Below, in pieces: positions 34,020 to 45,057 of a stretch of 64,000 nucleotides of DNA (position 1 is its first letter; every line of letters begins with the position of its first letter). Source of the DNA: Liopterus haemorrhoidalis (lineage: Eukaryota > Arthropoda > Insecta > Coleoptera > Dytiscidae). Location: assembly GCA_963971575.1 (NCBI GenBank), contig OZ020623.1:16060980-16124979 (forward strand). Direction: 5' to 3'. Under the pieces are notes generated by a model that worked only from the letters and a program-made list of their open reading frames with translations, made no database searches and was not told the DNA's origin. A program made the position numbers and the translations under genes.

Positions 34020-34740
34020 TAACAGTAAATTTTTAAATTTATAATTCCAGACCAAACCAAAATTTATCTAAACAATAGATCATTAGTAAACGGTGCGTAA
34101 AACCGCAACATTCCAAAATTATAGTCCAAAGGATGATAATAAACAAACTAATCCTAAGCCTAAAATATATCCTACTTAGAGTAAGAGTTTCAACAAAGGA
34201 GTATGAAAATCATGTTAGATTAGTTAACAGAAACTTCCCTAATCTTTGTCATACAGCAAAAGTTGCTAAGATGCGAATGTAATACTGTATTCGCATGAAT
34301 TTCAACCGAAACCATGAAACTATTAAAGTGCTGATGTAGTTGGACAGACAACTACAGATCGTCAAATCAAATAATGAACCTAATTTTATGTGAAGTATAA
34401 CATATGGACTGTTGCTTTATAATCTAAATCATGTTGAATGTTAATGTTGAATGGGATTGTTGAAATAGTTATTAATTCGTATTCAGCAAAATTCCTATTC
34501 AATAATTTTTAATGTAGGATTAGACAACTAAATAATAAGACTGATGCTGCAACCTAGTTGAATATTTTATTTCAGAAACTATATAGTTCCAATTTACCTT
34601 ATTTTTCGCACCATAACACTAGAGAAAACAAGGATTAATCGATCACACTTGTTTATTTAACCAAGTTACGCTTAATTTCAATAGTAATAAAATATTATGA
34701 ATATGGCCCGATATCTTTATTTAAATAAAAAACTAGAAAT
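34020..34740. other. No gene seen
   Basis: AT-rich. A small inverted string GATGCGAATGTAATA/TATTCGCAT lies near 34270. Nothing coding recognised. Confidence 0.4.
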
Positions 34741-34749
34741 ACTTATATA

Positions 34750-35935
34750 AAAACATAAGGCGAGGGACTGACAAGATAGATCATATACGATGTTTTTACA
34801 AAGGACCACTATATGGCAATATTGAAATTGTCATTATTATATTCCTAAAATTTTCCATTTGTTGTTGTGAAATCAGCGGCAGCTTATAAATTGTTCAACT
34901 TTTGGTAATGAAGCACAATCAGAAAAGACTGCTTACTATTGATTTGCAGAATTTCGCCGTGGTCGTGTGTCCGTCAGTGATGAATCTCGTAAAGGTTGAC
35001 CAAAATCGGTTGTGATTCAGAAAAACATCGGTACTGTGCGCAAAATGATTCAAGAAGATCGGCATGTGACTTACCATGAGATAGAGGCATTCTTTGGCAT
35101 ATCGCAAACTGCAATATATTCGATTTTGCATGAACATTTAGCTATGAAAAATATCTGTACCCCATGGATTCCACATAATTCTACCGAACCTCAAAAAAAG
35201 GCTCGTGTTGATTGGTGTAAGGAAAAGCTAAAAAAATTCAACCTAGGCACTGCAAAATCTGTATACAACATCGTTACAAGTGACGTAACTTGGATTTATT
35301 CATATGAACCGGAAACTAAGCAACCATCCACTGTTTGGGTCTTCCAAGATGAACCGAAACCCACAAAAGTTGTACGTTCCAACTAAATGATCACTTGTTT
35401 CTTCGGTTGTACTGCACATGTCGCAACCATTCCTTTAGATGATCGAAGAACAGTTAATGCTGAATGGTATGGTATACAACAATTTGTTTGCCAGTCATTG
35501 TCATTTACAAAATCACGAAAAATAACCAAAAACTTCGCATCATTATACATCGCGACAATGCAATTTCCCACACAGCACGTCAAATAATTGATAATTTGAA
35601 GGAGAAAAACATAAAATTAATGTCTCAGTGCCCGTATTCACCTGATTTATCCCCTAACGACTTTTTTTGTTCCCCAATGTCAAACAAAAAATGCGTGTAC
35701 ATCGATTTTCATCACCTCAATAAACTGTTGAAGCCTTCGAAAACCATTATTTTGAGATACTAACTTCAGAGTGGAAAATATGTTTCGAGAATTGGTTTGA
35801 ATGCATGCAAAAGTATATAAATCTTAAAGCTGAATATTTTTAAAATCAATAATACAGTTTGTTCAAAAAAAAATTACTTTCTTAGTTTTTGTAAAAACTT
35901 AAAAGGTAACTTTATATAAAAACATAAGTTGACAA
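34750..35935 (+). pseudogene. Mariner (DD34D) transposase relic, copy 1 of a pair
   Basis: The frames give VTYHEIEAFFGISQTAIYSI, IPHNSTEPQKKARVDWCK, TSDVTWIYSYEPETKQ (first Asp kept, following Glu lost), then after a frame change MITCFFGCTAHVATIPLDD, IIHRDNAISHTA (second Asp) and PYSPDLSPNDFF (third Asp). The N-terminal third is deleted relative to 57028-58945. The 3' end TAAAAACTTAAAAGGTA is kept; the 5' end is degraded. Confidence 0.78.
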
Positions 35936-35939
35936 AGTA

Positions 35940-36590
35940 GATATTATACAACAATAATACTAATATGCGTCTAATAATATAACCAGTGCCTATATTGCGG
36001 GTTGCTTATTTAACTAATATATAACTAAGTTTTCCTTTTCTGTCAAGTTCAGACTTGTCTTTTTGCGTCAATAAACTAAGAGAAGTTTAGTTTAATAGAG
36101 GCTGGAACAATTATGTGCAATTCATGTGGGTTAAGCCCTAAAGTACGCGGATAAGGCGGTCGGTTGGCTGTTTCTTGTGTCATAATGTCCAGGGTTCACT
36201 GTCCCCGTCCGCTCGTCAGACTCTCATCTAGTTATCCTGCCTCTACCAAGGACCCATCACTTTACATTTCTACGCAAATAAAGGGGAAATTGCATCATAA
36301 AATTACATCAAAGAAGTTGCACTAAGAATAAATTAAATTTAAACGAAAAGTATTAGAATTAAAATTTTGGTATTGTGTTTTTGGGTGTTTAAATTTTCTT
36401 TTTTAATAATAATAAATATTGTTATGACTACACATCAAAAGATTCATGTGTAAAAGTTCATTCTCAGTTTGGTAAAAATGTGTTAAAATTTTTATTTAAA
36501 AAAAGTTAAAAGTAAGATATTTATTTGGGGAACAATGGAGAGAGTTAACTGTAATCAAAGTGTCTCACTTATTATTTGCTGAACATATAC
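35940..36590. other. No protein gene; possible SINE
   Basis: At about 36100-36300 a GGGTTCACTGTCCC string could be a B box, preceded by AAGGCGGTCGGTTGGCTG, and the stretch is richer in G+C than its surroundings. With only one copy here, a SINE call is tentative. The rest is AT-rich and unrecognised. Confidence 0.3.
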
Positions 36591-36674
36591 AAACATAACA
36601 AAATATATATTCTTACTGGAGTTGTATTTTACCGGGATTTTTGGTCATAATAAAAACATCAAATTATTGAGTAT

Positions 36675-36715
36675 TCAATACCGGTTTTGACAAATTTATT
36701 ATCTTCCTCAGTTGA
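36675..36715 (-). ncRNA. Hammerhead-like motif, left arm of second insertion
   Basis: On the minus strand: stem I TCAA/TTGA, core CTGAGGA, unpaired A, stem II GATAA-TAAAT-TTGTC, then AAAAC (GAAAC expected), CG, GTA. The GAAA core has one change, so activity is doubtful. Confidence 0.4.
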
Positions 36716-36800
36716 TCTAAGTGGACAAAAACAAAAAAAGAGAATACAATATAATGCAAATCTATGCAATGATCACATTATTAACTGTATTCATGATATA

Positions 36801-37679
36801 GTCGGATTGCTGATAGGTGACTGTTTGTTGCTACAAGTATCGATATACAATATACTATATGCTTTCTCTGTCTATATCCTTATAATTATTTGCATACCCA
36901 TAGTAGTAAAACAATTAGTCACTGTAATGCATGATATCGTCATCATCTGAACTATCGCTGTCATTTCTTGTATTTATTATTATTGGATTAATATCATCAA
37001 CAATCCTTTCCCTTTCCCACCATTCATTTATTAAATTTTTGATTTTTTTAACAGATTTTGCCCAAGTTTCACAACTAATTTGATCACTGCTACACTGATC
37101 ACTTTGATCACTTTGATCGCTACTACACTGCTACATTTTCAAAACTTCGTTATCACTATACCCGTTTTAACCAATATTTCTATCATAATAATGTTTTGTT
37201 ATACCCCAAATTAGTTCAATGGGGTTAAACTGGCAGTGATAAGGAGGTAATCTTAGTACTTCATGACCATACGTTTGTGCCAATTTATCAATAAAATAAA
37301 CTGGTTCAGATTTTAATTTACTTCGTTTTCTCGTGATTTTGTTAGTGAGAGGTTCAGATTTATTACATTTTATAATTCTACGAATTGTTGATTCCGAAAT
37401 CTTTAAGGCAGCTGCTACTCTTTGACGGACACAAGATAGAGAAATAAGTGGCACATTGTTTTCTATTTCGGAATTAAAATATTCCAGCAGATTTAAAATT
37501 AAAGTTTGTGAATTTAATAATTGGCCGCAAGATCTATTAATTAATATTAATAACTGACACTGACAGCTAAGACAAATAACAAAAAACATTTTTAAAATCG
37601 CTGAAAAATGGTAACTAGATTATTATATGATTGCAATTCTTGATACATACATGTAACAGTCACCTATCAGCAATCCGAC
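36801..37679 (-). mobile_element. Internally deleted IS630/Tc1-mariner-type element
   Basis: Perfect 25-bp inverted repeats starting GTCGGATTGCTGATAGGTGA (36801-36825 and 37655-37679) with TA on both outer sides (36799-36800, 37680-37681). The minus strand carries a transposase relic that lost its catalytic centre. The perfect ends suggest recent movement by a transposase supplied in trans. Confidence 0.82.
36915..37589 (-). pseudogene. IS630-type transposase with centre deleted
   Basis: An HTH part (VPLISLSCVRQRVAAALKIS and ESTIRRIIK) is followed at once by KLAQTYGHEVLRLPPYHCQF and NPIELIWGITKHY, holding the third catalytic acid (Glu of NPIE). The region with the first two Asp residues is gone. 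After a stop the same frame continues, with one more stop, through repeated SDQSDQSDQCSSDQ, KSVKKIKNLINEWWERERIV and an acidic DSDSSDDDD end, stopping at 36915. This E-containing tail is common among insect DDE proteins. Confidence 0.72.
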
Positions 37680-37689
37680 TATAGTAAAC

Positions 37690-38005
37690 ATACACGCATT
37701 AATAGAAATTTGAATTAATACTTTGTTACAACTTGTTATTCTGCGATTTGCCATACTCTCACATGTGCTGTGATTTTTATGTTATAATTTTTTGATATTT
37801 AACTGTGATATATTTTTATAATTTTTCATCTGTGATATACCACATCGTGTTTTTAATTGTTTTTAATATGTTCTTGAATGTATAAATTTTAATTATTAGA
37901 TTAGTTGTACTACTTTTTAACATCAGCATGTCGATAGAACTACTTTTAATATCACACAGTTGAGTAAGTCTTATTTTATATTATAGTTTTGTTTTTTTTC
38001 TCTTT
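37690..38005. other. Interior of second Penelope-like insertion, no gene seen
   Basis: AT-rich sequence between the IS630-like element and R-3 copy b. No coding similarity recognised. Confidence 0.4.
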
Positions 38006-38008
38006 TTT

Positions 38009-38055
38009 AGGGTTTTGTAGGTATGACCAAAAAACCCTTATACCGTCATTTTGTC

Positions 38056-38097
<42 letters not shown>

Positions 38098-38940
38098 TCG
38101 GTGAAAATTTTAGCCAAACGGCTAAACCTAGAGAGTTGAAATTTGGCATGCTTATACAACTCTTTGACCCGCACATAGGAAAAAATATTAAAACATCTAA
38201 AAAACATACCCCCCTAAAAATATAAACAAATATGTGCTCATCGAAAACAATTTTTTTTTTTTTAAATTCTGAGTAGGGTATCAAATGAAAGCCCTTAGTA
38301 CGTGGATTAACGATCAAATTTTTATTTTTGCAATATAAATTATTTTGATGCGATTTTTGCCAAAATTGTATATAAAAAATTTTGTCCCACACCCTGTACC
38401 CCAGATGGTTTAAACTAAAAATCTAAAAAAATTCTAAGTAATGTATATTGGTGTGAACCGAAATAGTACAACAGGAATTTTTGATCAGATTATGTTTTCG
38501 GAAAATAACGCATTTTTTGTGGTTTTTGGTTCACAAAGTACAAAAGTTATACCAATGTAAGACACTCACATGCAAGGAGTCCGATAGCTTAATGGGTTAG
38601 AGCACTGGTGTCGTAAGCTGGAAAGCGAAGGGTTTCGAGTTCGAGTACGGAGCGAATTTTATTTTTTCTGTTTTTTTTTTTGCATTTTCATTATGTTGAA
38701 ATTATTTTGTTAAAATTCTAGTTATATTTTGACAAATGTTGTATTTAATTTTTAAGAGCGTAAATTTAATAACCAGTCTTATTATATGATTAACAGACGA
38801 TAAATTATTTTAAAAATATCGTTCATTTTGCCGTGATTACTACAAAGTAAAATTTGTCCTACACACTCAGCATACCGCCTTCACTTATTATATACCTGCG
38901 AAATCCTGAAATGTGTGAATATTCACACTTCACATCAATT
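38009..38940 (+). mobile_element. Repeat family R-3, copy b
   Basis: Same start (AGGGTTTTGTAGGTATGACC), a GTCT tract, and same end (TACCTGCGAAATCCTG, then GTGTGAATATTCACAC). It is collinear with copies a and c except for the tRNA-like module (38585-38649), which differs in sequence. Frames over the GTCT tract are artefacts. Confidence 0.6.
38585..38649 (+). other. tRNA-like module in R-3 copy b, threonine-tRNA-like
   Basis: TAGCTTAATGGGTTAGAGCA fits an A box with D arm; CTGGTGTCGTAAGCTGG resembles a threonine (CGT) anticodon arm; GAGTTCGAGTAC fits a B box. No clear acceptor stem, so a tRNA relic or pol III promoter rather than a working gene. Confidence 0.5.
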
Positions 38941-38962
38941 TTTTTGTTTTTGTCCACTTAGA

Positions 38963-39003
38963 TGAACTGAGGAACATAATAAAGTTATCGAAACCGGTAT
39001 TGA
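38963..39003 (+). ncRNA. Hammerhead-like motif, right arm of second insertion
   Basis: CTGAGGA at 38967-38973, intact GAAAC at 38990-38994, then CG, GTA and TTGA. Stem II is weakened here and stem I has one mismatch (TGAA opposite TTGA), so the two arms have decayed in different ways. Confidence 0.4.
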
Positions 39004-39074
39004 ATACTCAATAATTTGATGTTTTGCTTATGACCTAAAATCTCGGTAAAATACACCAACTCCAGTAAGAATAT

Positions 39075-39666
39075 ATTTGGTTTGGTTGAGACACAACTCC
39101 TGGTTTCAACATAACAAATTTATTACACATTTATCAAAATTACATTATAATGTTTGAATTGGTCCATGGAGTTGGCCAAGATCGGCTTGGACTTATCTCC
39201 GAGGCGGGAGCCACCCATCTGGGAGTCGAGGAGCCTGGAGAAATCTTCTTCCATTCACATGGTGACTGCTTGATTGGCTTCACCCTCGATACAAGAATCT
39301 GGCGTCAGTGTCGTGGTCGTTACCTTCTGGACTAATACGGGCAGCCGACTTGGCTATGTTCCACTGCTTCCATATTTTGTGACTTCCAGCTTTTTTGTAA
39401 CGAAAATTAACCCAGTTCCAATATTCATTCGTCATGACAAATATTTCCTCATTATGAACATGCGATGTCTGCATTTTCGTAATCAGGCCACATTGGAGAT
39501 AGGTCCAAGCCGATCCTGGCCAACTCCATGGACCAATTCAAACATTATAATGTAATTTTGATAAATGTGTAATAAATTTGTTATGTTGAAACCAGGAGTT
39601 GTGTCTCAATCAAACCACCCACGTGACAAGTGGTGGGGGCTTCTCGAGGTCGTCAACGTATACATT
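39075..39666. mobile_element. Inverted pair of LTR-like arms
   Basis: Arms of about 118 bp (39080-39197 and 39497-39613, sharing GAGACACAACTCCTGGTTTC and GGTCCATGGAGTTGGCCA) are nearly identical and inverted. AATAT flanks the whole (39070-39074, 39667-39671), a 5-bp duplication. The right arm has AATAAA near its end and is followed by TGGTGGGGGCTTCTCGAGG, which could be a primer-binding site. This would fit LTR sequence in inverted arrangement; a long-TIR MITE is the alternative. Confidence 0.45.
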
Positions 39667-39689
39667 AATATAACAAAATATATACAAAA

Positions 39690-39820
39690 GAGTGGTTTGG
39701 AATAAAGAAACGATTATTTTGTGTTGTAATTAAAATTTAAATATCTGACTTATCATTTACGTTACAGCAAAATAAACATTACAAAAACCGTACGAAGTAT
39801 GGGTACTCCAGCTAGTACAC
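39690..39820 (+). mobile_element. Possible Helitron 3' end
   Basis: GTACGAAGTATGGGTACTCC, with a GTAC/GTAC stem, is followed by AGCTAG before T, as at Helitron 3' ends. No matching 5' end was placed. Confidence 0.3.
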
Positions 39821-39914
39821 TATAAATGTAACCAAAATAACCATATCTGGTTTGTCCTTACAAAAATAAACGCAATATAATACACTCATACTTCGCTATA
39901 CAGAATCCATAAAA

Positions 39915-40362
39915 ACTAATGATCCTGATCTTGATTCGTTTTCTGAAATGCGACAAACTATATTAAACCAAGCAAATGATCTTGGTTTTGAGGATTTGGA
40001 AGAAGGTGATGCGCTTGATTTACTAGATGCTGACAGAGAACTCCTTTCACACGAGGAACTGATCCAATTAGAAGCAGAACGAGCACTTGATGAGGAGCCA
40101 GAGCCTGCTGTATGCAAACATCTAACATCAAAGAACTTGTCGAATGCGCTTTCTTATTTCGAACAAGGAATAAACATCCTTCTTCAAAATGATCCCAACG
40201 TAGAACGCAGCACTAAAGATTCTTGAGGAATTAACTCAACCATTAGCAGTTATAAAGAACTGCAAAAAGAAGCAGAAAACAAGGCAAGACAAACAACGTA
40301 GGACAATTTTTTTAAATCAGGTCAATCCACAACAGCGGTAAGTGATGACGAGAGTAGTTTTT
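39915..40362 (+). pseudogene. Tigger/TIGD1-like transposase C-terminal relic
   Basis: One frame reads NDPDLDSFSEMRQTILNQAN, EELIQLEAERALDEEPEPA, KHLTSKNLSNALSYFEQGIN and LQNDPNVERS. After a stop it runs on with SSYKELQKEAENKARQTT and, after another, DNFFKSGQ. This is the C-terminal part of TIGD1-type pogo transposases (acidic E-rich segment, LT.K.L..A...IE.G...L...DPN.ER, then a basic end). The CENP-B HTH and DDE domain are absent. The frame is unusually well kept for a relic. Confidence 0.68.
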
Positions 40363-40397
40363 TAGTTTCAGTTTATTATTTTATGTAAGAAAAAAAT

Positions 40398-41005
40398 CAG
40401 TGTGGCCACCACAGGACCGACCGCCATTATAAAGTACTTGCATAAAATACATTCTAGCGGCAGAGTAGAAATAACTTGGCCTAATATTTTCTAACAGAGA
40501 TATTATTTATCATGACCATGGAAACGTTACATATAAGTGTGAAAAATTTTACAGAAATTATTCGAAATTTTTCGTTTTATCAAAAAACGTCTCAAATAAA
40601 AGTTATTAGCTTTTATAGCAACTTTTGTTCAATACATTTTTTCTAAATATATTTCTGTTGTGAAATATTCGTAAAAATCTTAAAATCGAAACGAGTAAAC
40701 ACCATTTTTAGTCAACCGATTTTTACCAACAGTTGATCAACTCGCGCCATTTATGTCATAAGCTTAAATATGAAGTTTCATAAAAATCCTTTCAGTCGAA
40801 TTTGCTCTGCACGTGTACACAGACAGACAGACGGACGGACGACAGACAGACAGACGGACGGACAGACAGACCGACAGACATCATGCTAAAAATAGTCAAA
40901 ACGTTATGTAGGGACCTCAATTCGTGGAGTTCCATCGAAATCTCGAAACGTCAAAATCGGTATGATCACAATACCTCCCTTATATATGTTGATAGTCGAT
41001 AAAAA
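40398..41005 (+). repeat. Repeat family R-2, copy 2
   Basis: Starts TGTGGCCACCACAGGACCG and ends near GTTGATAGTCGATAAAAA. It holds the CAGA/CGGA tract (about 40820-40880). It is uninterrupted at the site where a LINE split copy 1, so it gives the empty-site sequence. Confidence 0.65.
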
Positions 41006-41105
41006 TGCATTTTAAACTAAAACTACGTTATTTTATAAAAACAAAATTGGAACCGATCTTATTGGATTTATATGGGTTTATATCAAAATAATTGAATCGA
41101 TATAC

Positions 41106-41161
41106 GGCTTTTCGCTTTGCGGCCAACTTATACGGAACGTATCTAGGCCGTAAAGCGAAGC
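41106..41161. repeat. Short imperfect hairpin
   Basis: GCTTTTCGCTTTGCGGCC pairs with GGCCGTAAAGCGAAGC across a loop of about 21 bases. It lies between R-2 copy 2 and a mariner fragment. Function unknown; perhaps a MITE or Helitron-end relic. Confidence 0.45.
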
Positions 41162-41214
41162 ATTAGTATACACAGCAAAAAAAATCGTAAGTTTAAAAGT
41201 TCATTCAGGGTGAA

Positions 41215-41400
41215 TTGTGCTACGAACTGCTCCCTCTTTCAACGTATACTTTAGATTTGCCTCCTGCGATTTTTTTCTCTTTCCAAATATGAAGAAATGG
41301 CTCGATGGAAAAAGATTCTCATCGAACGAGGCGATCATCACTGAAACATATTGTATTTTACAGAGTTCGAGAAATCCCACTTTGTGGAAGGTTTTTTTAA
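41215..41400 (+). pseudogene. Mariner C-terminal fragment
   Basis: FRFASCDFFLFPNMKKWLDG and KRFSSNEAIITET are the third-Asp block and following helix of a DD34D mariner. It is cut off where SINE S1 copy 2 starts. Confidence 0.65.
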
Positions 41401-41622
41401 AATTTATTTTACATCGGCCTATTTCTGCAACGAGGCTAATCACCGATGCCAGGGAGCGAGCTCCTAAGCCTGGATGAGAGGTGAATGATTGTGAAAATGG
41501 GAGTAATGCTAAACATTTTACTCTCGCCCGAATGATGGTACCAACGGGCATTGAACCAGCAAGCTCACAATTCTGTTTTAAGCTGAACTGCTTTTAACGG
41601 GCTCGGTCACTCTGTAGGTGCT
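41401..41622 (-). repeat. tRNA-derived SINE, family S1 copy 2
   Basis: On the minus strand: GTGACCGAGCCCGTTAA (A box), GGTTCAATGCC (B box), CATTCGGGCGAGA, ATTACTCCCATTTTCACAAT, GGAGCTCGCTCCCTGGCATC. The body matches copy 1 (10166-10404) closely; the tRNA head is more diverged. It ends at the mariner fragment. Confidence 0.72.
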
Positions 41623-41999
41623 TAAGAAGTTGGAAAATTCAGCCGCATTTTGGTAAAATCGTTTTGGAGTTAGTGAGTTATTAAACACATCTGCTATTGT
41701 GTTCGTAACTATTCTATTAGACCAGAATGTAGCATGTAAACAATTTGTAGCTTGGATTAAACAATTTGAAATCAATGTGGGTTAATTGTTGAACAAGCAG
41801 GCTATGAATCCAGCACACGCACCGACATCTCTCTCCAGTACACGACATTCTGACAAATTCAGAGATTAACCCTTGACATTTTACTAAATAGCATAGTTAC
41901 AAGTTTTTGTACATTAACTCTGATTAAATCCGATCTTAATATCAAAAAGTTCAATTATATACCATAGCATCGCGCACTTTAATTAATCATTTCATTTTC

Positions 42000-44565
42000 G
42001 ATGTTCAAGTCCTTTTAAAAGTACTGATAAGCAAAGGTGGGAGTCGCGAATCGGAATCGAGAGTCGGAGAAACTATTGATTCCGGACTTTTTGATTTAAT
42101 TTTTATCAAGGTTGATAACTAGACACCGGACAAAAAAGTTTTTAACTGTCTATAAGTTGTTAATTAGATTTGCCAGTGGTGTGTCAGTTTATTCGTTAAA
42201 CTCAAATATTTTAAATTTATATTAATATATGAAAAACTAATAATTAACTAAAACATATAATATTTTATACTCCTATATATGATATTAAAATGTATAAATA
42301 AATTTAAATAATACAGAAAAACAATATATATATAATAATTGTGTTCCTTCTTTAATCGTCAAATAGGTAGGAAAAATAATAAATTAGTTTAATTCATTGG
42401 GACGTTTCGCATATATATATATTAGTTTTATGCATCTTCAGCCTGTGATATGCAGTTAATCATCAGTGGCTGATGCCACACATTTTATAATAAACCATAT
42501 TTGATTAATATATAAATTTGTTAAATTAGCTAAATTAAGAAATGTCGAACTAGGAAATCATATTCATTAAATAACATACAAACTCTATTGTTAAACCTTC
42601 CATGGCCCTCCTTCAAATAGTGCTACCAAAGTCCTGCCGTGACGGGCCTCAATGGGAAACCCCCTTTTTCCCGTCCACGTTCCCCCCGTTTTTTGAATTT
42701 GAAATCATACTAATCAGTCTCGGTTAGATTAGATTAGGTTAAAAGACAAATATATAAATAATCGTAACTGGCAATGGGGACATCTGAAAGACAATTAAAT
42801 CACAAACAAAAAAAATGTTTGTCCAAATAATATTAAAAAACATTTTCACTCAAATAATTTCAGTTGACAATATTATAAAATTTTAATGAGCTACTGTTAT
42901 CCAGTTATGTAATGTGATTGATACGTGTAACAATTCAAATTGGTTGTAAGTTGTTATTTCAATATACGACTATATGTAGTATCAGTTTGATTTGTTTGAA
43001 TTGCGGATAATTAAATCTAACTAGAAAAGTCAATAAAAAATACAAATAATTTTGCAAGCAATTAAAAATTAAATACGAACTTTTAAATTTCCTACAAAAA
43101 CTTTTTTTCCGGGCTTTATTGATAACACGCCAATAACGAATTAATATTAACTCATCATTATTAATTGTTATATGTAGCAGAATGTAAACTTGTATTATCT
43201 AAAGAAGTTTGTATTATCAAGGTCATATTCGAATGTTCCGAACTAAGATTTTAGCCACGCCTGTCAAAATCGGGCCATTCAGAAACATTTAACATTCTTT
43301 ATTTTAATTATTGGTTTCCATAATGTGATTAATTGTTCCACTCGTTTCTACTAATCTGGTATTTTCCTAACCTAAGATAACGTTTTGTTATTAAACTAGA
43401 AAGTACATAGCTCGCTCCGCTCTCATTGTACTAACCTAACCGAACCTAGCGCTGACAAAACTAACAATTTCCGTACTTAATATAATTTACTATTATCTGA
43501 GAAAGAAGTAACTACTTCATGAAAATAATTTAAATTGAGTGTGTGTATATATAATATTTAATATACATATATATATATATATATATATGACTCCGGTGCC
43601 AAATCTTAATTGAATCGATTTTTTCGAAAAGGCCACAACTCCAAAAAAGTAAATTTCGCAGCAGAACAAAAAAACGTTTCCGGAGAAGCAGCCTTTTCAA
43701 AGTAAACAGAGAACCACACCTGCCTGGATTATGTAACAAACAGTAGAGAAGAGGCATTTTCACATGTAACAAAGCTTAAAGCATATTTCGAGTCAAATGG
43801 TGATTTTAACTTATTTTTGAAAAACAAAGAAAAGTGGCCTTTTCTAAATAACCGATTCAATTATAATAAATATTAATTCATATTTATTTACCTGCTGAAC
43901 TACAGGTACAGTTAACAAAGGCCTACTGTTTTCTTCCTCTCGTATCAAATATTCGTTTAAGTTATAAACCAATTCATGAGACTACTTTCTACAAGTTTTG
44001 CCTTTTTCACTCATATTGTTTTAAATAGAAAAAAATAATTATTTAAAATACAAATATTGTCCTAAAAAATACAGATTTAATGAAAAACACGATGAAATAA
44101 ATAGCAAAACAGAGTTTTAGACGTCACTGGTTCATAGCGAATGATATTAGAAAACATTAGTAATCTCAGACAAACCTCAAGGTTTTATAACTTACGGTAC
44201 ACGTTTGTATGTATAAGCACGTTTGTCGTAGCTATACCTGAACAATAAACAAAATAGATTGACAAACGTCATTTGTATTTCTTTTACTATTTTGCCAATC
44301 TTAGTGAGTAGAGAAACACATCAGTACGTTAACTATTATTTCAGTCATATGACTTTGACTGGACTTCTTTAAATAATCCAAATATATCTATAAAAATGTT
44401 TTATCGAAACGTTGTTCTTCTAATATAAATACTTTAAAAAAGCCATACGAGTTTAATTTCATTAATTGTACATTATATACTCTACATATAAATATAGCAA
44501 GTGAGTAAAAGGAAGTTCATTATGTATTATGTTTTTGTTTTCCGCTTTGGTAGTGTAACTCCATC
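42000..44565. other. Long stretch without recognised gene
   Basis: AT-rich. It holds GAGTCGGAG words near 42040 (a similar stretch occurs near 59510), a weak hammerhead-like motif (42399-42443), a G+C-richer patch at about 42595-42715 of unknown origin, and an AT dinucleotide repeat at about 43545-43590. No coding similarity recognised. Confidence 0.4.
42399..42443 (-). ncRNA. Weak hammerhead-like motif
   Basis: On the minus strand: CTGAAGA, one unpaired T, stem II GCATA...TATGC with a long AT loop, then GAAAC and GTC. Stem I is only about two pairs. It follows the same CTGANGA-N-stem-GAAAC plan as the other motifs but lacks a convincing stem I. Confidence 0.3.
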
Positions 44566-44570
44566 TTGAG

Positions 44571-44783
44571 GTGATGAAAGGATTAGACTACTCTGAAAAA
44601 CAATCACATACCCGGAACAGAATTGAGGATGAGGTCCCTAGCATCCTCCGAGTCTCATTACTGCGCATCAGGGTAGTCCGGAATTGCTTTCCACAACACA
44701 ACACTGACCTAAAAACGATCTACGATAAATGTTATCAATCCCTTACAACTTTCCTTCCACCGCATTCATTATTTAACAGTTGA
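44571..44783 (+). other. Unrecognised 70-codon open frame
   Basis: It begins MMKGLDYSEKQSHTRNRIED and shows no motif I recognise. Base composition is less AT-rich than the flanks. With no splice or promoter evidence it is noted as an open frame only. Confidence 0.15.
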
Positions 44784-45057
44784 CAACCCGAATAATAAAT
44801 TTACACATATCTTTTTGGTTTTTTCAAAAAATTACATCATTTACTTTTACTTTTGTACGTAATGTATTATTTATTTAACATTTGTTTACATTATACGGAA
44901 GGTGTTTGATAAGTAAGTCACTTTTTTTTACAAAAATGCGACTAATTTTTGAACATTTGTTTCACGATATTCCAGATTCTTAGGACAAAGAGCTACCCAA
45001 TACAAAGTGTTAAGGTCTCCTTATCCTAGCATACAGTGGTCCTAGAAAAACAAATAA

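Larger units (their letters stand above)
36609..39072. mobile_element. Second Penelope-like inverted-arm insertion, with nested elements
   Basis: Arms of about 130 bp (36609-36740 and 38941-39072) face each other and each holds a hammerhead-like motif. A 14-bp repeat ATAACAAAATATAT occurs at 36595-36608 and again at 39670-39683. The right copy became separated from the arm by a later insertion (39075-39666). Inside lie an IS630-like element (36801-37679) and R-3 copy b (38009-38940). No Penelope reverse transcriptase was seen. Confidence 0.5.

Noticed and set aside
38585..38649. Functional tRNA genes in R-3 copies and SINEs
   Set aside because: A and B boxes are present but no complete cloverleaf with acceptor stem was found; they lie in dispersed repeats.
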